From: Ilex aquifolium
Lineage: Eukaryota > Streptophyta > Magnoliopsida > Aquifoliales > Aquifoliaceae
DNA length: 64,000 nt
NCBI GenBank assembly: GCA_951799425.1
Contig: OX637398.1
Coordinates: 3,219,501-3,283,500 of the forward strand
Direction of reading: 5' to 3'
The notes under the pieces were generated by a model that worked only from the letters and a program-made list of their open reading frames with translations, had not been told where the DNA came from and searched no databases. Shown one piece after another: positions 1 to 10,786 of the stretch. Made by a program: the position numbers and the translations under genes. The first letter of the stretch is position 1; each line of letters starts with the position of its first letter.

Positions 1-300
1 CTATGGAAGGCATCAATTGATTGACATAGCAGAGTGTAGAAGGCAAGCCCAGTTGTAATTTGTGTGTCCTCGCACTTTTATGGCACAAGTGCTCTTGGGT
101 GTCACTCCGAGTGGCCGTTAGGATTCAGGTCTATACTATAGCTGCTTGTAAATGGTAGTATAGTTTTGCGCCCTTTTTTCGCTGTTGGGCCTCACTGATG
201 GATCTGCAGAAGAATGCAGATATTTGTCCTCGACGTTGTACACTTGTTTCTCATTCCTATTTGTTGGTGGTGGTGTTGTTGAATAAAAACAAAGAATAGA
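1..300 (+). other. Possible 3' end of an upstream gene
   Basis: The first 24 bases read as an open frame (L W K A S I D) ending in TGA. Non-coding sequence follows, with T-rich stretches and an AATAAA at about 283. This fits the last codons and 3' UTR of a plus-strand gene lying to the left, but so short a frame cannot identify a protein and the reading is weak. Bases 300-580 show nothing recognisable. Confidence 0.22.
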
Positions 301-580
301 AGTGTTTCTGAGAAGCTAGTCTTAAGTGCTTACTAGAATTGTGTGATGTCTAGTAGGTTTAGTGTGTGCAAAATTGAAAACAAAAAGGAATTTAAAAAAG
401 CAAGAACTTTTTAGACAAATGCAACCTTTTGTTCCTACTCTTTTACTGCAGCCAGGCCATACTCTTTTAAGTTTTAGACTCTGGAGAAATTCTGCTTTTG
501 TGAGATGCTGGAAGTATTCCTGGTCGATTCATTAAAAGCCTTGGGAGGGTGAGAGAAGAGAATCATATAGGCATTCACAG

Positions 581-1143
581 CTAAGTTTGTCAATGGATCA
601 GATTTTAATCTAAATCTGATTAGTCGGATATAGATTAATAATTTTTATCGATTATCCGAATCAGAATTCGAATATGTTATGTTACAGTTAATGGATTCCC
701 ATTTGGATTTATCAAATTCGATCCGAATTGTATATATACCTTCAATTTTTATATTTTCTATCCCGTGAGTTTATATCCACCGACATCTTTTCATCTCCCA
801 CATTTTTTTCCTTCTATCTTCTTCTTCTTCACTATTAACAAAAATTGAGATTTGACATATTAGTTTATGTTACTTGTTAAGGTTTCAAATGAGTATACAT
901 AATTTTTTTGGTGTACCAAGTAAAATTTGTTATAATTTGTGAGATACTAATATATTGACTTTACTTTGTACATAAACAGATCAGATCGAATTTTCAGACT
1001 GAATATCCAAAAAGTCAATAGATTCAGATATAGATTAAAATTTTCAAATCCGTCAAACAATTAGATCGGATCACATAAATTGTAATCAAATTCGAATTCG
1101 AATATGACAGAATTTAATCCATATCCGATCCGTTAACAAGACT
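581..1143. mobile_element. Non-autonomous hAT-like MITE
   Basis: The 563-bp element has imperfect terminal inverted repeats: the left end reads GTCAATGGATCAGAT and the right end, reversed, GTTAACGGATCGGAT. It is flanked by a direct repeat ATTCACAG (573-580 and 1144-1151). An 8-bp target duplication is the hAT hallmark. The interior is AT-rich, with further inverted GGATATAGATTAA-like motifs, and has no coding capacity. It sits just downstream of the AFP gene's 3' end. Confidence 0.65.
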
Positions 1144-1288
1144 ATTCACAGGCAATCCTCGAGGGGTACCTGCGAACAATGCTCTAAAACAGAATGCAAT
1201 TTGTAGGATAATACGAAAATTTCACATTAAAATTGAAATTACAATTTGTTTTTTACCTCCCCTTTTTCTTGAAGGGTTGGCACAAATC

Positions 1289-3760
1289 CTACGAAAGGAG
1301 ACTAGGAGAGGGGTTAACAACTATATGCTTCAGGGGGTGGGCCACTTCACCACCGCCGGCATGCTTTATGAACTCGGCCGGAGAGAGAAAGCTGCCATGA
1401 CAGACACACACAATACTCACTTCCTCCCCCTTCCTATATCTGTATAGAAAACCTTCTATTCTTTTTCCATTTGGTCCATCCCCTTTTGTAGTCACACAAG
1501 GCATGTCGGCCATCATATTCCTCACCATTTCCTCCGCTTCCTTGTCAGCAACTTCGACTTTCATAGATCCATCCTTCGACGCAGCACCGGCAAACTTGAC
1601 TATGGGTTTCTGTTCAATCGGCTGAGGCAGAGACCGGACGCTGAGAAGGGTTTTCATTTTGGTGTGTTTGTTTGCTCCTGTATATGTGACCCACGAGATT
1701 AGACTACAAACAATGTGTAGGAGCAAAGGATTAGCCAACTTTCCAGAATCACATAGATTATGAAAGTTTAGAAAGAATCATTGAATAAGCATTCTGATAT
1801 GAGGTGCTTAATGGCACAATATACAATTTGTGAGAACAAAATCTCATCCCAAGTATTTAAGCGAAATGTGTAGGGCATATATACAACTATTCGCTAGAGT
1901 GTCTCAGCAAACCCCTGTGCAAGAAATTGGGAATCAACCCGTCCCCATTGGCAACACAACAGTGTCGTGAGGGAGGAGTCTAAAGACCTTATAGTAGCAC
2001 AAACTTCTTTTTCTTTCTAGGTTCATGCGAAGGGGGCCAGTCCAAGATCATGATTTAAAAATGAAAAAAGCAAACCATAGATCTTCTGTAAATACACGAA
2101 CACTGCTACCTTAAGATCAAATTAGTACCATACTAATAACCACGACAAAAATGTCTAGATCAATCTCCCAAGTCACAACTATTAACTTTACTCTTGAAAC
2201 AACTATGGAGTTATCCATCCAAACCAATCCCACTTGTATAAATTCTACTTCACAAAACTAAATATATTCTTAACTTCTCTAGGGGGTTGAATTTCCCACA
2301 TCCTGCACTTCTGGCCATCATAATAGCACTCATGCATTCTTTTGATCACCTCAAAGTCTCCAAGCATCTATGATCTAGGTATATCAAAGAACCCCTATTT
2401 CATATCTGCTTTGACCCTAAAATCTAGAAATTTTTGAAAAACATCTATATAATACATTTAGAAGGAATTTTGGACTCCAACCCACTTCAATATATATTAA
2501 CATCACTTCAGACAATATAGATCAAGAGCAATACAGCAATGTAGACGTCTTAAGTTCGAATTTTAGCAACCATCTTTATCCCGGCATGGATGGTCTGTAC
2601 CAGACCGGGGAGGGATTAGTCCCCTGACCGTTGAATCAAAGACTCTACATTTGCCCATTCTCAACGCATTTTCTTTAGACAAAGACTCCATTTTTTCCAC
2701 CCCCACCCCCAAAAACCAAACACAAAAAATGAAAATATTTAACCCAAAAAAATCAGAATTATTAGGAAAATCTATTCCAGAGTCCTTACCTGCAGAAAAT
2801 CAAAAGCACATAGAAGCAACCAAATCAGAGGAAATAAAATAGAAAGTTAAGCTTTGAAACCGAGATCCAGATTAAACTATATAATCAACAGAACAAACCA
2901 TAAAATGGTAAAAAAAAAAAAAATCTAACCAGTGAAAACAACGAAGCTGCAACCAGGCGAGAACTAGTACAATTTTCAGGTATCTACAACTAGAAATACA
3001 CGCTGCATAATAGGGATACTATTGCAATATCGCATTTTTCTTGGAGCTTTTAGTAAAGAAAAGAGGAACCACAAATAGTAAACAGTAGGATACCTTGAAT
3101 CTGTTGAGAATCAAAATCGGAGCTACCCGAAGAGCCACTCCCTTGAGATCCAATTGACCCCTGTGATAATAGCTCTGTAGGTTCCATCCCCCCATGATTA
3201 ACCAACCCATTAGCCCTTTCACCATTCACTTTAATTTGCAATAAGCCCAGACCATTTTCTTCGCAATTCTCTTCCAATTTAACCTTGTTATCTCTCATAA
3301 TTCTCACATTCTTTAGCTTCTCTATCCTCTTCCTCTTCGCTTCCATACGCCTCATTGACTGCAACTCCTTTCGCTTCCTCAACTCCTCCTCGGTTTCCGT
3401 TGGAAGCGAACACGTCCTTGTCAAAGGCCCGTACGGACCAAAACCAACTGGGACCGTACACACCATGTTCTTTTCGTTAGAACTGATCATGAAGTTCGAT
3501 ATGGAAGAAGAGCGTATTATTTTCTTCGCTCTTTCTGGGTCCACCCCAAATTGACCGTTCAATGACAGCCCAAGACTCAGCTCGATCTCTTCTTCTCCCT
3601 CCTTCTCCTCCTCCTCCTCATAATCATCATGATGACTTCTACCCACGATTTTTCCAGGAAAATGGTTTCCGGAGATAAATCTATGTAACAAATCCCTTGA
3701 GAAACTACTCATCTTCCTGGGAACACCCTCTGTTTTTCCATTTTCTTCAGCTTCCGCCAT
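1289..3760 (-). CDS. AFP: NINJA-family protein AFP (ABI5-binding protein type)
   Basis: The gene encodes a nuclear adaptor that represses ABA/jasmonate transcription: family members bind ABI5-type bZIPs and recruit TOPLESS through an EAR motif. It has two exons, 3760-3094 and 1677-1289. The intron (1678-3093) has GT-AG borders and splits a Gly codon, giving 351 residues, close to Arabidopsis AFP1/2. Residues 61-67 are the EAR motif LSLGLSL. An NLS-like basic stretch lies at about 130-150. A Ser/Gly-rich tract precedes the splice. Residues 281-344 hold the conserved C-terminal domain ([20 protein letters not shown], then [20 protein letters not shown]). The start is the ATG at 3760, giving MAEAEENG; the longer open frame upstream lacks family similarity. 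The upstream region has three G-box/ABRE cores, fitting ABA induction. All conserved blocks are intact. Which AFP paralogue it is cannot be settled by eye. Confidence 0.93.
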
Positions 3761-4081
3761 GTTATAATAGCATACAAGAATGAAACCAACAAATAAAAGA
3801 AAAAGATCGATCAATTCTGAAAGACACCCAGATGAAATCGTTTAGTTAAAGAAGTAAAGCATATGGTAATTATAGGAAGCACGAAGAATGTAATTCTCAA
3901 AATTAGCCGGAGTTTGTCTGGAAAAAATCAGCCGGCCGAACAGAGAGACCCATAGGAGGGAAAAATGAAAAGAAAACCAGAGGAAAATAAACAAAAAAAA
4001 AAGTTGGAAGGAAGAAGGTTTTTAATTTCCACGGATGTTAAAAAGACGAAAATAACCCTAGATAATGATATAGAAGCGACA

Positions 4082-4419
4082 CGTGGTGGGCAAGAAGCGT
4101 ATCAAAACATCCACGTGGTTAAAAGACAACCTGGTTTTAAAGAGCAATGCTACATGGACCTTATTTTGGGACCTTATTTGGGGACTTAATGATATGGCTT
4201 CAATGTAACCATTGGATTAGTTGTGAGTTCCAATGTTAGATGGCGCCCACAACCAATCCAATGGTTGTACATCATTAGGTCTCTAAATAAGGTCTCCAAA
4301 TTAGGTTCAAATAGCATTTCCCGGTTTTAAAATGACACAGTTCTCTCCTCTTCTTCGGATTTGGGAAACGGACACGAGTCGGATAAAGGGAATCTGAGAG
4401 TGGATGGTGATGCCACGTG
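4082..4419. promoter_or_regulatory. G-box/ABRE cluster upstream of AFP
   Basis: Three palindromic CACGTG cores lie at 4082-4087 (context ACACGTGGTG), 4114-4119 (CCACGTGGTT) and 4414-4419 (CCACGTGGCT). They are about 322, 354 and 654 bases from the AFP start codon. ACGTGG cores are classic ABA-response elements bound by ABI5/ABF bZIPs, the partners of AFP proteins, so feedback control is a reasonable inference. A MITE lies between the second and third box. Confidence 0.6.
4142..4322. mobile_element. Mutator-type MITE in the AFP promoter
   Basis: The 181-bp element has inverted ends (GAGCAATGCTA on the left; GGGAAATGCTA reversed on the right) and extended internal palindromy around ACCATTGGATTAGTTGTG. 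It is flanked by a perfect 9-bp direct repeat GGTTTTAAA (4133-4141 and 4323-4331). A 9-bp duplication points to the Mutator superfamily. It has no coding capacity. Confidence 0.8.
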
Positions 4420-5671
4420 GCTAGAGAATTTCGTCCTCGTATGCCGCGATGCGTCTTTTTATTTTCTCTCTTTTTCGGTAACAGCTGTCTCTTCGGAACT
4501 GAAAAAAATATTTAGTGTAACGACCCCACCATATAAGGTAAATAAATTGAAAAGAAAAGTAACATACAATTAATCTATTTTAAATAAAATACATTAGAAT
4601 TCGGTGATTAAATACTATAATACAGTCAAAATCCCATAATTCAAACTATCCTTTGCCCTCCAGCCCTTTTCAATCAGCACAAAAAAAAAAACTTTAATAC
4701 AATAACTAAAGAGAGACATAACTAACTTCTCAATTGAATAAATAGAGAAATGGTATTTGAATAAAAAATATTTATTGATTCTTAATATTATTGTCATTTA
4801 TTTAATTATGAGTCTTAATAAATATTGAGACTCACTACTTATTTAATGGTTGCGATAGGTTAATCTTTATTTACACCTCGAAAGATCACTCGAATCTTAA
4901 TTTATATCTTCAAAGTTCAAAAAATCAATTTGTATCCTGAAAGACATAAATTTGTTTTGACGTGCACCTGAAACTAACTGTCTTCCATTTTTGCCGCTAA
5001 AAATATTTGGATTAATTATAAATTAAACTCTCAAAGTTTAAATATTTCAAATTTATGATTCGAAAAAAATTACATCCATTAATACTCGTTAAATAGCTAT
5101 CAATTGTGTCGTGTCGTATCTAACGTTAAACAGAATATAGTTATTTAATAAGTATTGTAGGTAAAAAAAAAAAATAGGTATTTTAATTTTTTTTAATTAG
5201 TATTATATGAATTGTTATAAATGTGAAATATACGACATAATTCAATTGATTCAACAAGAAAATATTGTGTTAAAAATAATTTTTTATTAACTCGAACACA
5301 ACACAAATAATACGACATGACACAAAATGACACGACACAAAAAATGATACGATACAACAAAATTGAGAGGTATTTAACGAGTATTAATGAATGAAATTAT
5401 TTTTGGATCATAAATGTCAAATATTTAAATTTTAAGGTGCAATTTGGAATTAGCCCAAATTTTTTAAACAGCAAAATAGACGGCAGTTACCCTTGGTGTA
5501 CATTGATATAAATTTATGTATTTCAGTGTATAAATTAATATTTTTAAATTTTGAGAGTCCAAATGAAGATTTAAATCATCTTTTGAGGTACAATTTTAGA
5601 TTAACCCAACATTTTTTGTCTAAATAGCATTTCTATATAAAATAATTGAATTGACGAAGCCTAAACCCATA
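4332..5671. other. AT-rich intergenic DNA, no gene seen
   Basis: This stretch is non-coding, with long A and T runs and short open frames without family character. The stretch 4840-5640 contains inverted segments (for example CAATTTGTATCC-like and CGAAAAAAATT pieces reappearing reversed near 5390), suggesting an old inverted-repeat element whose ends I cannot fix. Confidence 0.5.
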
Positions 5672-7216
5672 GGGTGTGTTTGGATAGTGGGTTTGGATAG
5701 GATATGATATTTTTTTTTTTATCCTAACCCATCCAAACCAAACCCACTTATCCACTTAAAATTCAAGGTTAGGGAGTATATCCAATCCAAACCTTTGTTT
5801 GGTAAATAAATGTGTAATTGTGTGGGTCCCATAGATTACACCAAATATTTTGTAGTAGTTTACCATTTTACCCATGACTCTATCCAATCCAAACCAATTA
5901 TATCCTATGTTTGGATCGGTGGCTTACTCTAACAAAATTAAACATTTTTCACATATACATAATAACATATATACATTAAAATATTAATATTTTTTTTTAG
6001 TAGCAAAGTGAATAATTGATATAAGGGTAGATCATTGATCCAGTAATACGTAGACCATTGATCCATTAATACGACACAAAATTTGAGGATTTTAATATTT
6101 TTTAAGTCACTCATTTGTAAACGAGTGGATCTAAAATGACACAATTGATCAACATATTAAGTATGATTGAAGTTAATTAAAAAAATATACGACACGACTT
6201 ATTTATACATAATTTATATATGACACGAATCTAATACGATACAGTTCGTATGATATATATTAATAAATAAATCAAATATGAGTAAAATATTTTTTTATAA
6301 GAACCCACAAAAATACGAGACGAAGATGCCTAAAGTGATAATCTGGAAAATAAAAAACCTAGGGATAAAATTATTATAAATCCGTGCAATTACTTTCTAT
6401 TTTGCTATTACTAGCAATAGCAAAAGTTGGTAATCCATGTTTGCCCCCTCTCAGGCAGCTGAGGTTGCTGTGGCTATTTCGGCCGAACCCAACCTAAACA
6501 CGCCCTCACATACCTACATCTTTCGCCGGAACAAAACCGGCAAACCTCTCCGTCTACTTGTTTCATATGTTTGTGATCGTTAACACTTCAAACCACATTC
6601 ATTTCCCATTCAAAATGGTATAGCCAATCCAAGTTCGTCAGTGTATCAAAAAACGCAGTCCAGCTGTTCGATATAATGCCCTTGTGGAGTGCCAACCACT
6701 CGGCGATAAACTATTTCCAAGCATTTCGATCGTTCGATTACTTGATCTTCTGTAAGGCCCAAAGGGTGTCCAAGATTGCTTCCTCTGCTCATTTCCATTG
6801 TCAAACCCACATTGAAGCTTACCCCCTTCCTCTTCCTCAAACAGCCGAAGGGTTTGAGAACTCAGTGAATGCCGTCTTCTTCCTCGCCTATGTGCAACAG
6901 CCCTTGGATGAGCTCAGCCTACATATGGACGAGCTCAGCTATTGCTCAGCTCTGGGTTGACAGGAGAAAGAGAGAGGGCTGAGTGACAGGAGAAAGAGAG
7001 GAGGGGCAAATATGTCTAGGTGTGATTAACCTGTTGCCTGGGTTTGTAACCCATAGGAGGGTTAACTGCCACTGTAGCAACCGGGTCAAGGCTTGACCCG
7101 GGATTGTTATCCAGCCTCAAAAAATGCTTTCCAAACAAAGAATAAATGGGACCCACTACTTTATTTAGCTATCCTTATGGTGTTAACCCCCTTTATCCCA
7201 TTACCCAAACACACCC
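5672..7216. mobile_element. TIR element (GGGTGTGTTTGG ends), possibly composite
   Basis: The left end GGGTGTGTTTGG is mirrored by CCAAACACACCC on the right. The flanking triplet ATA occurs on both sides (5669-5671, 7217-7219), a 3-bp duplication of PIF/Harbinger size. The interior is unusual for a MITE: 6420-7010 is less AT-rich and has a minus-strand open frame at 6646-6840 that looks gene-derived. Similarity between the arms fades quickly beyond the termini, so this may be two nested elements rather than one 1.5-kb unit. Confidence 0.45.
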
Positions 7217-10199
7217 ATAGCAAATAAGATTTTTTTTACCGGAGCAAATCACTAAAGCTATTGAAATTTAATTCAATAATATAATTTGAGAACTTAATAT
7301 ATTGTAATCATTAGATTAATACTAAAATCCATTCGGACACAGGCGATAATTTAATAATTATAGTTATTAAATTTTTTAAATTATGTCCCAAAAATATTAC
7401 TCAGGATCAAATAAGGTTGGATGAACATAGAATACCACGAGAATGTTATCCTCTCCAAATCATGGATTAATAAACTCCTTATTTAATGCTTTCGAAAAAC
7501 ACAAAGTGTTTGCAAGTGGGTTGATTAGACTACAATATAATTTGATCCATCACCGTGACTAATTGAGGAAAAAGATATGTTCTTGGAGATAACTTTACGT
7601 GTAAAGAATTCATGCAAGTTGCTCAACAATTGACAATTTCTTTTAATACAAAAGGACATGATGATGTGATATGCCAAGAGGAAGAAACGAATGTTAGAAA
7701 AGTCACAATAACCAGCTAGGTTGCTTATAAAAAAAAAAAGGACAAATTCTAGTTTATTCCTGGGCATTGTAGTACTTTAGTGCAAGTAGTTCAAATATAA
7801 TCACGTAATATCAATCCAATCTTAAACTAAAGTTATTCTTTTTGTTGAAATTGAAAGAGACTATTATAATTGAAAGATCTCATTCGAGAGTTAGCAGGTA
7901 AGAAATTTGAGCTCTCCCACCTAAGCAAAAATCTCTAACGCTAACAAATAACTGTCTATTTCAACGTTCTCTTTCACCGATTGTTTATCTCAATATTGAA
8001 GATTGAAACCATTGCCCCATGAGCCTCCACCACCCCTTGAGGTTGTGGAGTAATCAAATCCGAAATTCCATTCTATCAGTTTCGCGTGTTATTATTGTGT
8101 GTTGCATTTTGTATAACATGGATGGACTAGATCAAAAAGAGTGTGTGGATCATTTTATATGAACGAAATGTGTGACTTAGTGAACGAAAGTGTTTCTATC
8201 GAAGGTGTCCCCTAAGGTGGTGCTCATGGTGGCATGATTGGGTGATTTTACCATGGTTGTGTTGGGTTACTCATGGAGTAGATTTTTGATGTGGTAATGT
8301 TTTGCCTCATGGTGTTGTTATTAGATTTGGGGCTCGCTAGTCTATGAGTTTATTATGCAATGACTATTGTTCAAATTTATTAAAGATCACGAAGGATTAT
8401 GTTGTCATATTTATATTATATGAGTAAAATAAAATTAAAAGGGATAAAATGAAATCTATACGATGAAATATCATAGTCGGCTCCCGTTATCAAATTAAAT
8501 TGTTGTACTAACTTAACATACATAACATTTCATATTAGAATACATAATAGATATTTTTGACCAACATAAAATTAGAGGATGAGCTAATTAGTTTAAGAAC
8601 AAATGAAAACAGAGCGATTTTATTTGTTAATTTAATCTCTTTATTATTAAATTAATCGTGAATCCTATAAATTGTTAAATTTATTATCAATTTAATATTT
8701 ATGATGCATTAAATTAGTAAAGAATATTAATAAATTAAATTTAAATAATATTTTTCACTAAATTATAGATGTGAAAATTTAGATTAAAGACAATTATTGG
8801 GCGAATACAGAATCTCCCCAAAGATGAAAATCAAGCGGAGATGAATAATGGGCCCAAAAGGATTCCCCAACTTGCACTTTTCAAAATTGGGTGGTAAGTG
8901 ATGGTGATGTGGGTGTTTGCCACGTAGAGGTAGAGAGATTGGTGGTTGGTTGTGGAAGTCCTCGTGTCTAACAATGGTTGCGTATTAACAGCTAAGCAGC
9001 TATCAACTTGGTGAAGGCGACGTGTCCGCTTACCCATGGGAAGTAGTCACGTCACACAGTAATTATCTGTACGATGAAATAATTGCCCGATAAAATCAAC
9101 TTTTTTGTGGGTCCCAAAAAAAGGCCAATTTTTATTCAATGTGCGATCTAAATATGAATAATGTTGAATTAAATTTATTTTAAATTTAAATTAATCAAGT
9201 TATTATGTCATGTCCAAAATTGAGATATAAATTTAACTCAAATTACAAACTTGAATTCAAGCCAAATTACGGGGCGGTTTAAGCTCAAATCAATTAACTC
9301 GGATTGAGTCCGAAATTAATTTAGGCAATATTTGGGTTGAATTCCTCAATTAAAAGATAGGCTCAAGTTATCTTAGGAATCGAAAGTTTTGTAACTGGGG
9401 TTGAACCAGGGTTCATCGATCCTCTAATCTGTCCAACTTATATGAGTTACACTGCTAATAAGTATATTTGTATAATCAATCTCAAAATATTATAATGAAT
9501 AATAAAAATTATAATTTTTAAAGTTGAAGTTTTATATTTTAAAATTGAACTTACACTTTTTAAAAAGTGGACGAGTGTGAGTATTCATGATGCATCACAA
9601 TTATTACATAAATTATCTCCAGTACTTATAACTTTATCTTTAAAAAGTGTTTTTTTTTTTGTAGGTTGTGCAAATACAGTTTGTAAGGTAATACAGAAGA
9701 CAATGTTGTCTAAGATTCTGTAATGGTTTGGGCAGGCCCAACAGATAATGGCCCAAGATTAGCAGACAGGCTTGTCAACGGACCACAATCTGAATTCAAA
9801 TTGAAGTTATTGAAAAACACACATAGATACAAATATATTCTGAACATATTTTACCCAATTTCATATTACAATCACGAGACATCAAGAAGACCAGTAAACC
9901 CAAATCCAAACACGTTACAATCCAATGAACTTGATTTTCGTAATCTTAACTCTAATTTATTTAAAAAAATAGATCAAAAAATTCATCCAATAACTCAATT
10001 AATCTATTTTTTCTTAGATTATAATAAAATTATAATTAAATTTTATTAACAAATCTATTTGTATTCGGTATTTTATGTAATTAGGATTCAAATATAATCG
10101 GATCGAATACCAGTATATTTGAATTTTAGATTTAGATTATCAATAAAAAAAAAATCAATTTATATTTAATTAGGCAGATTCGGATTAAAATCTTACAAT
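7217..10199. other. Intergenic DNA, no gene seen
   Basis: This is AT-rich non-coding sequence. About 8780-9060 is less AT-rich and has a minus-strand open frame of 68 codons (8831-9037) without recognisable features. GGCCCA motifs occur at about 9735-9755. The stretch 10060-10200 contains GGATCGAAT and GATTCGGATTAAAA segments resembling the 581-1143 element family, probably an old fragment. No promoter, RNA gene or protein gene could be supported. Confidence 0.5.
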
Positions 10200-10208
10200 T
10201 GGTAGGAT

Positions 10209-10278
10209 AGCCCAGGCCCCAGACCAAGCCCAATTCCGAACAGCTGTCTACCTTCGGATCATCCAACAAAAAAGCCCA
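10209..10278 (+). promoter_or_regulatory. Site II (TGGGCT) elements upstream of the complex I gene
   Basis: Three AGCCCA motifs (TGGGCT on the other strand) lie at 10209-10214, 10227-10232 and 10273-10278, between 131 and 200 bases before the start codon. Site II elements (TGGGCC/T), bound by TCP proteins, are a known signature of nuclear genes for mitochondrial respiratory subunits in plants, which agrees with the gene call. Confidence 0.5.
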
Positions 10279-10408
10279 ACGGTATCCAGTTCACATCCAA
10301 CAACTTATCATATTCTCGGAAGCTACCCTTTTCTTTCCAATTTCGTCAATTTCTCTGCCACCAAACGGGTCTCCCAACCGGCTACCACCACAACAACTGC
10401 CACCACCA

Positions 10409-10786
10409 ATGGCGTCGGCAGCCAAATCCATCGTCCAGACTCTGAAACGCTACATAAAGAAGCCATGGGAGATCACCGGCCCATGTGCTGACCCAGAGTA
10501 CAAATTGGCCGTCCCTAAAGCCACCGAGTACAGGCTCTTTTGCCCGGCCACCGCCTCTGCTCAGGCCATCATTCCCTCCTCCGACCCCGAGACTGTCTAC
10601 GACATCAAGTACTTCTCTCGTGACCAGCGCCGTAACCGACCCCCAATTAAGCGCACAATCCTCAAGAAGGCTGATGTCGAGAAGATGATGAAAGAGAAGA
10701 CTTTTGATGCTGGTGATTTTCCGCCAGTTTACTTGACTGCAAAAGTGGAGGAGGACTATAACGCCAGAGGCGGAGGGTACCAGTAA
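10409..10786 (+). CDS. NDUFA7: Mitochondrial complex I accessory subunit B14.5a (NDUFA7-like)
   Basis: The 125-residue protein is encoded by one uninterrupted frame ending in tandem stops (TAATAA). It matches my memory of the plant protein family of Arabidopsis At5g08060, assigned as the B14.5a accessory subunit of NADH:ubiquinone oxidoreductase in the inner mitochondrial membrane. Supporting features are the N-terminal basic segment LKRYIKKPWEITGPCADPEY, the central KYFSRDQRRNRPPIKR block that parallels the tyrosine- and arginine-rich block of animal NDUFA7, and the C-terminal NARGGGYQ. No membrane segment or cleavable presequence is obvious. The start is the first ATG after a CCACCACCA leader and gives the usual family length. 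Site II promoter motifs support a respiratory role. The antisense frame over the same span is a shadow. I am sure of the plant family; the equivalence to NDUFA7 is slightly less certain. Confidence 0.83.
   Translation: MASAAKSIVQTLKRYIKKPWEITGPCADPEYKLAVPKATEYRLFCPATASAQAIIPSSDPETVYDIKYFSRDQRRNRPPIKRTILKKADVEKMMKEKTFDAGDFPPVYLTAKVEEDYNARGGGYQ

Noticed and set aside
2531-2650. SINE-like piece in the AFP intron (AGACGTCTTAAGTTCGAATT)
   Set aside because: It resembles the B-box area of the 57.2 and 60.9 kb scraps but is too short and degraded to call.
8831-9037. 68-codon minus-strand frame in a less AT-rich patch
   Set aside because: No recognisable motif, no splice context and no neighbouring exons.
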